Positions 30,637-39,953 of a stretch of 64,000 bases of DNA are shown one piece after another; within the stretch, counting starts at the first letter, position 1; each line of letters begins with the position of its first letter. The position numbers and the translations under genes are program-made. The notes beneath the pieces are model-generated. The model made no database searches. It saw only the letters and a program-made list of their open reading frames with translations, and was not told where the DNA came from. This DNA is from Saprospiraceae bacterium (GTDB taxonomy: Bacteria > Bacteroidota > Bacteroidia > Chitinophagales > Saprospiraceae), in the NCBI GenBank assembly GCA_016706365.1, contig JADJJU010000005.1:1-64000 (forward strand), given 5' to 3'.

Positions 30637-31950
30637 TTAATATCTGTAGGCGTCAGATTTATAAGGTCCATTTTTAGAGACCCCAATATAAGCTGCCTGA
30701 GTATCATTTAGTTCTTCCAGCTCTACTCCAATCTTAGCCAGATGCAATCTTGCAACCTCTTCATCCAAATGTTTTGGAAGTGTATAAACCTGATTCTCAT
30801 AAGATTCATGGTTTTGCCACAATTCTAATTGAGCCAGTACCTGATTTGTAAATGAATTCGACATTACAAAAGAAGGGTGGCCAGTGGCACATCCCAGATT
30901 CACCAGTCTTCCTTCGGCCAGGATCAAAACATCCTTTCCGTCGATAGTATATTTATCTACCTGAGGCTTAATCTCAATTTTGCTTGATCCATATTTACCA
31001 TTGATCCATGCCATATCAATCTCGTTATCGAAATGGCCAATATTACATACAATTGCTTTATCTTTCATCAATCTGAAATGTTCTTCATTGATGATATCTC
31101 TGTTACCAGTTGCTGTAACTATAATATTTGCTTCCGGAATAGCATTTACCATTTTTTTAACTTCATAGCCGTCCATTGCTGCTTGTAAAGCGCAGATCGG
31201 ATCAATTTCTGTCACGATTACACGGGCACCTGCTCCGCGCAGTGAAGCGGCAGATCCTTTACCTACATCGCCGTATCCTGCTACAACAGCTACTTTACCA
31301 GCCATCATGATATCAGTAGCTCTGCGAATCGCATCTACCAGTGATTCTTTACAACCATATTTGTTGTCAAACTTTGATTTTGTAACAGAATCATTGATGT
31401 TGATAGCGGGCATTGGTAGTGTACCATTTTTCACGCGATCATACAATCTCAATACTCCGGTGGTTGTTTCTTCAGAAATACCCTGGATGCCCTGGACTAA
31501 TTCGGGGAAACGATCCAAAACCATATTGGTCAAATCGCCACCATCATCAAGGATCATGTTCAAAGGCTGACCATCGCTGAATGCAAATAATGTTTGCTCG
31601 ATGCACCAGTCAAACTCTTCTTCATTCATTCCTTTCCATGCAAAAACAGGAATACCTTCTTTTGCAATTGCAGCAGCAGCATGATCCTGTGTAGAGAAAA
31701 TATTGCAGGAAGACCAGCTAACTTCAGCCCCTAACTCGATTAAAGTCTCGATGAGAACTGCAGTTTGAATAGTCATGTGAAGGCAACCTGCTATGCGGGC
31801 ACCCTTTAATGGTTTGGATTGATTGTATCTGGATCTGAGTGACATCAATCCCGGCATTTCGGCTTCTGCCAATTCGATTTCTTTACGGCCCCAGTCAGCC
31901 AGTGTTAGGTCTTTTACTTTGTAAGCAATTTTTGAAACAGCTTGTTGCAT
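30637..31950 (-). CDS. ahcY: S-adenosylhomocysteinase
   Basis: This 437-residue cytoplasmic, NAD-dependent enzyme cleaves S-adenosylhomocysteine to adenosine and homocysteine, keeping the methyl cycle running. The substrate domain contains HMTIQTAVLIETL, with EVSWSSCNIFSTQDHAA after it. The Rossmann motif AGYGDVGKGSAASLRGAGA is intact, and the C-terminus ends in the family's KSDAYRY. The length is usual. It is transcribed alone: a terminator lies downstream, and a TAATTTTG box lies about 40 bp upstream of the ATG. Confidence 0.97.
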   Translation of the reverse strand: MQQAVSKIAYKVKDLTLADWGRKEIELAEAEMPGLMSLRSRYNQSKPLKGARIAGCLHMTIQTAVLIETLIELGAEVSWSSCNIFSTQDHAAAAIAKEGIPVFAWKGMNEEEFDWCIEQTLFAFSDGQPLNMILDDGGDLTNMVLDRFPELVQGIQGISEETTTGVLRLYDRVKNGTLPMPAININDSVTKSKFDNKYGCKESLVDAIRRATDIMMAGKVAVVAGYGDVGKGSAASLRGAGARVIVTEIDPICALQAAMDGYEVKKMVNAIPEANIIVTATGNRDIINEEHFRLMKDKAIVCNIGHFDNEIDMAWINGKYGSSKIEIKPQVDKYTIDGKDVLILAEGRLVNLGCATGHPSFVMSNSFTNQVLAQLELWQNHESYENQVYTLPKHLDEEVARLHLAKIGVELEELNDTQAAYIGVSKNGPYKSDAYRY

Positions 31951-31988
31951 AATGATTTAAATTAATGATATGACTTTATTTGCGAGTG

Positions 31989-31996
31989 CAAAATTA
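31989..31996 (-). promoter_or_regulatory. Putative -7 box of ahcY
   Basis: On the minus strand TAATTTTG (31996-31989) matches TAnnTTTG. It lies 39 bp before the ATG. No clear -33 TTG is present. Confidence 0.4.
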
Positions 31997-32037
31997 CGTT
32001 TTCTCCTTCATAACACATTAGCAGCCATCTTGTTTTC

Positions 32038-33147
32038 TCACAAAAGAGATACATATATCTCATTCATACGCTCTGCACATGCTTTTCCGCTAAATCTTGT
32101 AACGTTCTGCTTACCTAAATGGATGAGGGATTTAACCAGCGCATCATCATGAAAAATTATTTCTATGCTTTCTGCTATAGATTCAGCTGATTTTGGATCA
32201 AAATATAATGCCGCCTCTCCGGCCACCTCCGGCATTACTGAAATATTGGAAGTCAGAACTGGAACGCCACTCATCTGTGCTTCAATAATTGGTATACCAA
32301 AACCTTCTCCCAGAGAGGGGTAAATAAATGCTGAGGCTGAATGGTAAATTGCCTGCAACTCCTTAGTTGAGTCTACCTCTGGCCAAAGAACTACCAGCCC
32401 ATATTTGCTTGCCAGGCGTTGCATTCTTCTACGTTTTTTGCCCCCTTTACCAATAACCACGAGGGGAGGCGGGTCATTCATGATCCGTAAAGCTTCCAGA
32501 ACGTTTTTTAAATTTTTTCTGGGAATAATGGAGCTGACAAAAAGCAGATAATTATCCGGCAATAAATATTTAAAACGGGTATTGATAATTTCCTGCTGAT
32601 CGGGAGGATTTGCAAATGACTCACTTACAGATTGATAAACAACTTTTACTCTTTCTTCAGGAAGGTTAAAATAATGTTGCAGTCGTGCTTTAGTGGCTTC
32701 GGAAATAGCTACGACTATATCAGCTTGCTGACAAGCTTTGGCCCATTTTTTCTTATAAATGGCTCTGTCAATAGGCTTAAAATCACGGGGAAAATCCATG
32801 AATAGGGTGTCGTGCATTGTGACCACACTTTTAATTCCTCTTGGCCCCAAACCTGCAGGTAGCTCATGACTCAACCCATGGAACAGTTGGATATTGTGTT
32901 GGCTTGCTGCTCCCGCCATTAAACGGCTTCTCCAGTATACATCCGGCCATATACTTGTGTTTTCATGAACATGAAAATGAGGGGCGGGCAAATTTTCAAA
33001 TGGAAACAAGGTGGAGTTCTTGGGTGTAAAGAGATGATATTCGTTTTCCGGAAAATATACAGCCAGCTCCTCAATAAGTGTACGACTATAGTTTCCCAGT
33101 CCGGTGGAATTGTAAAATGCCCGCTTTGCGTCGAACCCAATGATCAT
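32038..33147 (-). CDS. Glycosyltransferase family 4 (GT-B fold)
   Basis: This 369-residue enzyme probably transfers a sugar from a nucleotide donor during surface glycan or glycolipid synthesis. The N-terminus MIIGFDAKRAFYNSTGLGNY is typical of GT4 acceptor domains. The second domain carries FVSSIIPRKNLKNVLEAL and the donor-binding EX7E-type stretch SLGEGFGIPIIEAQ, followed by GVPVLTSNISVMPEVAG. The length fits the family. It is a lone gene here, followed by ahcY on the same strand after about 90 bp. Sugar and acceptor cannot be read from the sequence. Confidence 0.9.
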   Translation of the reverse strand: MIIGFDAKRAFYNSTGLGNYSRTLIEELAVYFPENEYHLFTPKNSTLFPFENLPAPHFHVHENTSIWPDVYWRSRLMAGAASQHNIQLFHGLSHELPAGLGPRGIKSVVTMHDTLFMDFPRDFKPIDRAIYKKKWAKACQQADIVVAISEATKARLQHYFNLPEERVKVVYQSVSESFANPPDQQEIINTRFKYLLPDNYLLFVSSIIPRKNLKNVLEALRIMNDPPPLVVIGKGGKKRRRMQRLASKYGLVVLWPEVDSTKELQAIYHSASAFIYPSLGEGFGIPIIEAQMSGVPVLTSNISVMPEVAGEAALYFDPKSAESIAESIEIIFHDDALVKSLIHLGKQNVTRFSGKACAERMNEIYVSLL

Positions 33148-33284
33148 GATTTTTAAACTTAATTATAGGACTTAGTTCCGCTAAAATATTAAAATAATGT
33201 TAATATGCCATTAATTATACCAATCCGCAAACTAATCCTACCAAACCTGGCGTCATAGCACTTGAAACCTCCAATCGTAAAACT

Positions 33285-33602
33285 ATGAAACCACGATTTT
33301 TAATTTTTACTTTCCTCCTGCTTGGTTTTGTAGGTATGGAATCAGTAAAGGAAGAGCAATTCCGGCACTTATTATCTAATATTTCCGGTCATTCCCTGCC
33401 GGTTGCAGTCTCGCTTAGAAAACAAAAAGACTTAAAATGTTCTTCAAAAAAAGACAGACCCCCCCTGGCTTCCTCACGTAAATCACAAAAGAAAGATGAG
33501 ACCACTTTGACTTGCTTTTTACTATACAAATCTGGAAAGGGAGGATTTCTCACTTGTGAACGATATGAGTTGAATCCTCCGCTAAACTCCCAAATTTTGT
33601 AA
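33285..33602 (+). CDS. Hypothetical small protein with N-terminal hydrophobic segment
   Basis: This 105-codon frame begins MKPRFLIFTFLLLGFVGME, which could be a signal peptide or anchor. A basic, lysine- and serine-rich stretch with no recognisable domain follows. Residue composition in the second half (many K, S, P and no regular pattern) is unlike neighbouring genes. An antisense frame of 79 codons overlaps it. I see no good promoter. It may be spurious or a remnant. Confidence 0.3.
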   Translation: MKPRFLIFTFLLLGFVGMESVKEEQFRHLLSNISGHSLPVAVSLRKQKDLKCSSKKDRPPLASSRKSQKKDETTLTCFLLYKSGKGGFLTCERYELNPPLNSQIL

Positions 33603-33752
33603 TCGCGTTTTCTGATGCACAATTGCATTTATTGCCCTTTACGGATTGCCTGTTCCTGTAACATTTGTGCTTTTATAGCATCGTAAACTGGCTTTTACTC
33701 CCTTTTATAATAGCAAGTCTACCCGATAAATAGCCAATCAAATAAAATCTGA

Positions 33753-35885
33753 TCAATGGTGAGCCTCGACCAGATCTTTTTTATGCTCATCAATTAAACG
33801 CATTTGGACATCCGGTGGTACAGGTTGATATTCAGCAAATTGAATTGAAAATTTAGCTTTCCCCTGAGTCAATGAACGCAAAGTTAATGAATATTGGTAC
33901 AATTCTGCCAGCGGCACACGGGCTGATATTTTTTGGTAATGTCCCTGAGTATCAATTCCCATGATAATTGCTCTTCTGGTTTGAAGATCCCCCATAATTT
34001 CCCCCATCACATCAGAAGCACATAGGACTGTTAAATCATAAATTGGTTCAAGGAGCTGAGGTGCGGCTTTTTCAAATGCATTCTTAAAAGCAAGCGATCC
34101 GGCAATTTGAAAAGCCATATCATTGGAATCGACCGGGTGCATTTTTCCATCATAAATACAAATGCGTATGTCCTGGCAGGCAGATCCGGTTAATGGGCCT
34201 TCCTCCATTTTCATATGAATGCCTTTTTTTATGGCACTGGAAAATTTGGAGTCAATTGAGCCTCCAACAATGCACCATAAGAACGCCAGAGTTCCCCCGG
34301 TTTTCAAAGTCTCAATTTCTGTGTTCCTGACGGAAAGACCCGGAGGAGCTGGCATATCTTCATAATAAGGTTCCAATCTCATATGAACTTCAGCAAACTG
34401 ACCGGCACCTCCTGATTGTTTTTTGTGCCGGTATACTTCTTCCGCCATTTTAGTCACAGTTTCTCTATATGGTATCCTTGGTTTAATAAAGAGTATTTCC
34501 AGATCATACACTTTTTCAATCCGATATTTAATCAAATCTATATGCAGCTGTCCTTGTCCATGCAGGATCATCTGACGAAGCTCTAAACTGTGCTCAACAA
34601 TTGCTGTAGGATCTTCTTCCTGAATTTGGTGCAGAGCCCGGGCTACTTTTTCTATATCATTTTTATTGGGTGCTTCAACAGCTGTTCTGATTCTGGGCTC
34701 GGGAAATACAATTGGTTGGATCGTACGCTGTGTGCCTTTCTCGTTCAAAGTATTATTGGTGTGAGCGTCTTTTAGTTTTACAGCCACACCGATATCGCCG
34801 GCCCGCAGCTCATCTACTGCCTCTCTTATCTTTCCATTTGCCTCATAGACATGATTAAAACGCTCAACATTACTGTTTTTTGCATTGATTAATTCAGCGC
34901 CTGACTTGAGGACGCCTGAGTAAACTTTGAAATAGGATACATTTCCCACTTTAGGCTCAGACAAAGTTTTATAGATAAATATTGTCGTTTTAAATTGACT
35001 ATTACATTGAAGCGTTTCACCATTCTCAAGAGGGGCTGCCGGCCGGTCTGCAGGCGATGGACATATGTCATTGATAAATCCCATCAGACGGCCACTTCCC
35101 ATATTATTAATGGCTGAAACGCAGAATACAGGAAAGATCTGGTGATTGGCCACAGCCACTTTCAAACCTTTTGCAATTTCTTCCTCATTCAATGATCCAT
35201 TATCAAAAAACAACTCCATGAGTGTTTCATCATTTTCAGCAGCTGCTTCTATTAATACATTGTGCATCTCATGAGCACGCTGTAATTCTGAATCTGGGAT
35301 GTCTTTCTTAATAGGTTTGCCCCCATCCTTTGGAAAAACATACATGATCATTCTGAGGGTATCTACAATAGTATTAAATCCATTACCCTGATTGAGCGGG
35401 TACTGTATAGGTATAACCTTATTTCCAAATCGATTTCTTGCCTGCTCAAGTGTAGTTTCAAAATCAGCTTTTTCATGATCCAGCTGATTTATTACAAATA
35501 AAGAAGGAGTTTGAAATTCTTCTACATACTCCCACACCAGCTCAGTTCCAACTTCTACGCCATGACCTGCATTCAAGACCATCAAAGCTGTGTCTGCAAC
35601 TTTTAAAGAAGAAATTACTTCTCCTACAAAATCATCCAGTCCCGGAGTATCCAGTATGTTGATTTTAGAGTTCTTCCATTTGGTATGCATCAAAGTTGTG
35701 AAAATGGAATTGCCTTTTGACTTTTCAATATCAGTATAATCAGATATCGTATTGCCCTCCAGAACATTACCTCGTCTGTTAATTGCGCCCGCTTCAAACA
35801 GCATTGTTTCGGCAAGAGTGGTCTTGCCGCTTCCCGAGTGCCCCAGCAGGACTACGTTTCTTATATTTTTTGTTGAAAAATTCAT
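33753..35885 (-). CDS. Elongation factor G paralogue (EF-G2-like translational GTPase)
   Basis: This 710-residue protein has the five-domain EF-G layout. The GTPase domain has G1 GHSGSGKTT (residues 15-23), G3 DTPGLDD (79-85, where canonical EF-G has DTPGHVD) and G4 NQLD (133-136, where canonical is NKxD). Later domains include SGGAGQFAEVHM and the C-terminal PLAELYQYSLTLRSLTQGKA, which corresponds to the EF-G MFGYAT/LRSxTQG region. It is a divergent paralogue rather than the main fusA, which would normally sit with rpsL, rpsG and tufA. The family's exact role in Bacteroidota is not settled. It is a single gene with no close partner. Confidence 0.88.
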   Translation of the reverse strand: MNFSTKNIRNVVLLGHSGSGKTTLAETMLFEAGAINRRGNVLEGNTISDYTDIEKSKGNSIFTTLMHTKWKNSKINILDTPGLDDFVGEVISSLKVADTALMVLNAGHGVEVGTELVWEYVEEFQTPSLFVINQLDHEKADFETTLEQARNRFGNKVIPIQYPLNQGNGFNTIVDTLRMIMYVFPKDGGKPIKKDIPDSELQRAHEMHNVLIEAAAENDETLMELFFDNGSLNEEEIAKGLKVAVANHQIFPVFCVSAINNMGSGRLMGFINDICPSPADRPAAPLENGETLQCNSQFKTTIFIYKTLSEPKVGNVSYFKVYSGVLKSGAELINAKNSNVERFNHVYEANGKIREAVDELRAGDIGVAVKLKDAHTNNTLNEKGTQRTIQPIVFPEPRIRTAVEAPNKNDIEKVARALHQIQEEDPTAIVEHSLELRQMILHGQGQLHIDLIKYRIEKVYDLEILFIKPRIPYRETVTKMAEEVYRHKKQSGGAGQFAEVHMRLEPYYEDMPAPPGLSVRNTEIETLKTGGTLAFLWCIVGGSIDSKFSSAIKKGIHMKMEEGPLTGSACQDIRICIYDGKMHPVDSNDMAFQIAGSLAFKNAFEKAAPQLLEPIYDLTVLCASDVMGEIMGDLQTRRAIIMGIDTQGHYQKISARVPLAELYQYSLTLRSLTQGKAKFSIQFAEYQPVPPDVQMRLIDEHKKDLVEAHH

Positions 35886-36345
35886 ATGATTTTCTTTTAA
35901 ATATGGATAATATTAAATAAATCAAAATATAATTTTGCCATAAGGCGACATCAAGCTTGGAATATAAGGCATAATGGGGAGAAGTTGAAATCATTATCTT
36001 GTCTTTTTTAACTGAAATATTCCATTAAAATGGAATCATATGTATAATTCGTTCAGAATAAAACGATTCATGAATTAATGAGTCGGGGCATCATCTATTC
36101 GCAAAAGAACTCCTGACAGATTGTGATTCGCGATCTAATTTGCTTTCCAAAGAAAGTAAGCGCTCATGCAGTCACTTAACAAAATCCCATTGTTAGCGTA
36201 TTCACAATTATTTAATATATTATAAAAATTAATTGACCTAATTTCGGGCATTGATATGGGGGGTATTTAACTCTTCAAATTACCCTTAGGTTTAATTCTC
36301 CCAATGTTCTAACACCTCATTGGACCATATAAATTTATAAAGCGT
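35886..36345. other. Intergenic region between divergent EF-G2 and alkaline phosphatase genes
   Basis: No gene is seen. It contains ATAAGGCGACATC and ATAAGGCATAATGG (35940-35976), the TAAGGCATAA word found in two other spacers, and otherwise AT-rich sequence. Near-matches to TAnnTTTG exist on both strands but none is exact. Confidence 0.4.
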
Positions 36346-37755
36346 ATGAAAAGAAGAGACTTTTTATTCAAAGGGATTCTTGCAGCAGGTGCTGCTCCAT
36401 TTGTTGGCCATTTGGGTTATAATGATTCAGCGTCAGTTGAAACTGATGCAATATGCAAAAGTACTGCCCGCAATATCATTTTTTTGGTGAGTGATGGCAT
36501 GAGCTCGGGAACCCTGGCTATGGCGGACCACTTATTTAAAAGAAAAATGGGCCGTCTCAGTACATGGATGCAGCTTTATCATGATAAAAAAATTACAAGA
36601 GCAATCATGGATACTGCCTCAGCCAATTCAATGATCACCGATTCAGCTGCTGCTTCTTCTGCCTGGGGTGGGGGTGTCAGAGTTGTGAATGGGGCACTAA
36701 ATATGGGGGCAAATGGAGAAGAGTATGAGCCAATCCTTCAAAAATTTAAAGCATCAGGGAAGTCCGTGGGATGTGTCACTACTGTGCCGATTACTCATGC
36801 TACTCCAGCAGGATTTTGTGTCAATATGCCAAGCAGGAATCAACAGGCGGAGATCGCAGAAGTGTATAAATCTCTCAAATTTGATGTGATGATGGGAGGA
36901 GGTAATGAATATTTCAATAAAGATATTCGCTCAGACGGTAGAGACATGTATGCCGAATTCTCTTCTGAAGGTTTTCAGGTAGTCCGCGACAAGAAATCCA
37001 TGCAATTACTTATTCCGGGTGCTCCAATTCTGGGTGTGTTTTCAGATTCAGGTGTACCGTATACCGTAGATCAGCAATCGGATAATACTATTTCATCCTC
37101 TGTGCCAACTCTTGCTGAAATGACGAGGAAGGCTATCGAATGCATGAGTCTAAATAAGAAAGGCTTTGTTCTGCAAGTTGAAGGAGGAAAAGTGGATTGG
37201 GCGGCCCATGCAAATGATACATCAGCATTGGTGTACGATCAGATCGCTTTCGATGATGCTGTTACGGAAGCCATCAATTTTGCTGAAATGGACAAAAAAA
37301 CGCTGGTCATCATTACTACAGACCATGGAAATGGAAATCCCGCTTTAATTTACGGTAGTAAAGCTGACACAAATTTTGATCGCTTGTTTAATGTCAGACA
37401 ATCCAATGAATGGATACTTGACAATATTAAGCGTGGAGAATCTGTTGCCTCTGTACGTGAGAGGATTGAACATGCCTGGGGTGTGGGAGTCAAAGCTGAG
37501 GAGGCATCAGAGATTCAGGCATTCTATAATGAAATAAAAGCCAACGGAGATCCGGAGGATATCAAAAAGCCATTCAGACCACTGGCACTATTGCAGGAAA
37601 AATATTTCTCAGTAGGCTGGGCTTGTATGCAGCATACATCTGATTTTGTAGAATTTGCTGCTTTTGGGCCAGCGAAAGATTTGTTTCCGGCATTTTTATT
37701 GAATACTGATGTCCATCACTTAATGCTCAAAGCATGTGGAGTAGAGAATAAATAA
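36346..37755 (+). CDS. Tat-exported alkaline phosphatase
   Basis: This 469-residue enzyme of the PhoA superfamily hydrolyses phosphate monoesters outside the cytoplasm. The N-terminus MKRRDFLFKGILAAGAAP is a twin-arginine signal. Metal and catalytic residues are in place: D50 in FLVSDGMSSG, nucleophile S100 in MITDSAAASSA, T and H in PITHATPA (about 149-154), E in VEGGKVDW (about 279), H in AAHAND (about 288), and D/H in TTDHGNG (about 326-327). The gene stands alone between spacers of 460 and 176 bp. A role in phosphate scavenging is likely but no PHO box was recognised. Confidence 0.93.
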   Translation: MKRRDFLFKGILAAGAAPFVGHLGYNDSASVETDAICKSTARNIIFLVSDGMSSGTLAMADHLFKRKMGRLSTWMQLYHDKKITRAIMDTASANSMITDSAAASSAWGGGVRVVNGALNMGANGEEYEPILQKFKASGKSVGCVTTVPITHATPAGFCVNMPSRNQQAEIAEVYKSLKFDVMMGGGNEYFNKDIRSDGRDMYAEFSSEGFQVVRDKKSMQLLIPGAPILGVFSDSGVPYTVDQQSDNTISSSVPTLAEMTRKAIECMSLNKKGFVLQVEGGKVDWAAHANDTSALVYDQIAFDDAVTEAINFAEMDKKTLVIITTDHGNGNPALIYGSKADTNFDRLFNVRQSNEWILDNIKRGESVASVRERIEHAWGVGVKAEEASEIQAFYNEIKANGDPEDIKKPFRPLALLQEKYFSVGWACMQHTSDFVEFAAFGPAKDLFPAFLLNTDVHHLMLKACGVENK

Positions 37756-37842
37756 TAGTTCGGCTTATACATTCGGGAGATTAGTCTGTGATGAGCTTGC
37801 TCTCTCATTATCGTGATTTTTACGTATTTCGATAAATTATTT

Positions 37843-37850
37843 TAATTTTG
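37843..37850 (+). promoter_or_regulatory. Putative -7 box of the DUF6580-like gene
   Basis: TAATTTTG matches TAnnTTTG about 80 bp before the ATG at 37932. No clear -33 element is seen. Confidence 0.35.
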
Positions 37851-37931
37851 CAAAGCATAGCACAAGGACAATGTAACTAAAGCGCTAAGATTTAGTGTTT
37901 CCCGAATTGTTCTGTATCAAATAGCTTGATC

Positions 37932-38501
37932 ATGAAGAAATTACATCTGCATTTCACCATAGTTTGTGTGTTCATTTTAGTAGCTGCTTTCAGCCGTATG
38001 ATTCCACACATGAGCAATTTTTCTCCACTAGGCGCAATTGCACTATTTGGAGCAGCACATTTCAAAAAGTCCTGGCAGGCATTTTTGATTCCGATTGCTG
38101 CCACCTGGCTAAGTGATTTGTTTATCAACAATGTAATTTATGCGCAATTTTATCCTGAATTCAGTTGGGTATATTCCGGGTTCTACTGGCAGTATACTGC
38201 CTATATTCTGATTGCAGCATTTGGATTGTTACTGTACAAGCGGGGAGTAAGTGTGGGTAAAATTTTTGGTGGAGCTATCGGATCGGGCGCAATCTTTTTC
38301 CTCATCAGTAATTTTGGATGTTGGATAGGCAGCACCATTTACCCGCAAAATTTTAGCGGATTGATGAGCTGTATGGCTGCCGGTATACCGTTTTATAAAG
38401 GAACTTTGCTGGGTGACCTCGTTTACTGCTCAGCACTTTTCGGTGGGTATGCTATTCTTCAAAAGAAATTGTTGACTCTTCGAACAGCGGATTTGGATTA
38501 A
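37932..38501 (+). CDS. DUF6580-like polytopic membrane protein
   Basis: This 189-residue protein has about five hydrophobic helices. The segment RMIPHMSNFSPLGAIALFGA and the following PIAATWLSDLFINN recall the DUF6580 family, which looks like a substrate-binding membrane component of ECF-type vitamin transporters. That functional link is inference. I use the ATG at 37932, not the TTG two codons earlier. The stop overlaps by 4 bp with the stop of the convergent histidine kinase gene. Confidence 0.75.
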   Translation: MKKLHLHFTIVCVFILVAAFSRMIPHMSNFSPLGAIALFGAAHFKKSWQAFLIPIAATWLSDLFINNVIYAQFYPEFSWVYSGFYWQYTAYILIAAFGLLLYKRGVSVGKIFGGAIGSGAIFFLISNFGCWIGSTIYPQNFSGLMSCMAAGIPFYKGTLLGDLVYCSALFGGYAILQKKLLTLRTADLD

Positions 38502-39850
38502 ACCAGCAGAGCTTCTGCCGGAACTATTCCATTAGCCTTAGGTAACTGAATATAAAAGGTAGTTCCTGAATCCGGATCACTTTCAAACCTGATACTCCCG
38601 TGTTGCCTTTCTACATATTCTTTGCAAAGCAGGAGTCCTAATCCAATACCTTTTTCATTGTGCGTTCCCTGTGTTGCTCTGATGTTCAGGCTGAAAATTT
38701 CCTGTTTTTTATGCTCCTGGATTCCCACTCCATTATCTCGTATGATGATTTCTACTCCTTTTGGATTTTCAATGGCATTTAACTGGATTGTGCCTCCTTC
38801 CGGAGTGAATTTGATCGCATTGTTGAGCAAATTTCTCAGGACAACTTGTAACATTTCCTGGTCAGCCATTACATAAATTGATTGTGGTGCATCAATCAGA
38901 AGAGATACGCCCTTATTCTTTGCATTTTCATGGTGAAGTGTGTATGCCAGTTCCAGGGTTCCAAAGACAGAAAGCGGCTTCAACTCAATATTACCGCCCT
39001 TTAATTGGGATTGGGACCAGGCCAGAAGATTTCCAAGCATTTCAGAAGTATTCTTAGTCTGAGATAAAAGCTGTTGATTTATTTCATCACGGGTACTTTC
39101 GTTCAGATTTGTCTTATTTAAAATTTCTAAGAAGCTCTGAATGGAGGCAAGAGGACTTCGAAGATCATGTGAGATAATAGCCAGAATTTTATCTTTTTCT
39201 ATATTGAGATTTTCCAAATAAGTGTGCTGTTGTTTTATCTCTATCGCCCTGCTTTCAGCTTCTTGTCTGGCTATGTTGTAATTTTTCAGCAAATATGAAG
39301 TGATTATATAGATAAAAATCATAGCCATCAAAAAAGTGGAACCGATGTCCAGGTAATAAGATTCCCTGCTGGGATATGTCTGTTGGGGCCACTCAGGATA
39401 GTAATATTCAACAATTAGTAATCCAAAAGCCAGACTGACATGTAGCATTACCCACAACCAATGAATTTTAAGTGGTGAGATCGCAACCAGCAACTGGAAA
39501 CTCATAAAGAATAAAAAGAAGGTCGGCCCGATGATACCGGAATTGTAGTAATAGTTCAGGAAAAGTATAATGTATCCGACCAAACTGTAGAGTATCAGCC
39601 CCAATCGGAATCGGCCGTACTTTCGGGATTGGATATAGACAAAGATGAGCACCAAAATACCACCAAAAATAATTAAAGCTAATTCCATCACCCCCTGGAA
39701 AAGATTTAATAAAAAACCTGCAATAAACATGAAAAATGTAAAGACAGCAATAGCGTGGAAAGCCCTGTGCTGCATACTAAACTCTTCCCTGCGCCCTATA
39801 AGCTGAACAGAAAGTCTTTCTAATAGATTTTTGGATAACAATTTCCTCAT
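38498..39850 (-). CDS. Membrane sensor histidine kinase
   Basis: This 450-residue signalling kinase autophosphorylates on histidine and passes phosphate to an unlinked response regulator. The N-terminal 190 residues hold about six membrane helices, such as FFMFIAGFLLNL and IYIITSYLL. A short coiled linker follows (ARQEAESRAIEIKQQHTYLE). The kinase core has an H-box with phospho-acceptor H228 (ISHDLRSPLASIQ), an N-box LLNNAIKFTPEGG, G1 DNGVGI and G2 GIGLGLLLCKEY. I choose the ATG at 39850 because AAGGAGA lies just upstream and the preceding 23 codons look non-coding. No response regulator gene is adjacent. Confidence 0.9.
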   Translation of the reverse strand: MRKLLSKNLLERLSVQLIGRREEFSMQHRAFHAIAVFTFFMFIAGFLLNLFQGVMELALIIFGGILVLIFVYIQSRKYGRFRLGLILYSLVGYIILFLNYYYNSGIIGPTFFLFFMSFQLLVAISPLKIHWLWVMLHVSLAFGLLIVEYYYPEWPQQTYPSRESYYLDIGSTFLMAMIFIYIITSYLLKNYNIARQEAESRAIEIKQQHTYLENLNIEKDKILAIISHDLRSPLASIQSFLEILNKTNLNESTRDEINQQLLSQTKNTSEMLGNLLAWSQSQLKGGNIELKPLSVFGTLELAYTLHHENAKNKGVSLLIDAPQSIYVMADQEMLQVVLRNLLNNAIKFTPEGGTIQLNAIENPKGVEIIIRDNGVGIQEHKKQEIFSLNIRATQGTHNEKGIGLGLLLCKEYVERQHGSIRFESDPDSGTTFYIQLPKANGIVPAEALLV

Positions 39851-39953
39851 TTCTCTCCTTACAATGTGTGCATAATATAATACCGAACAAAAGCTGCAGG
39901 TCAAACAGCTAATGCGCATCCATTTAAATAATTACTCCGAGGAAAAATCAAAC

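Noticed and set aside
33389..33628. Antisense 79-codon frame overlapping the small hypothetical gene at 33285
   Set aside because: It has no signal, domain or regulatory box; composition is unremarkable and it is probably an antisense shadow.
36000..36345. Riboswitch or PHO box upstream of the alkaline phosphatase gene
   Set aside because: No conserved core or direct repeat of the expected type could be found by eye.
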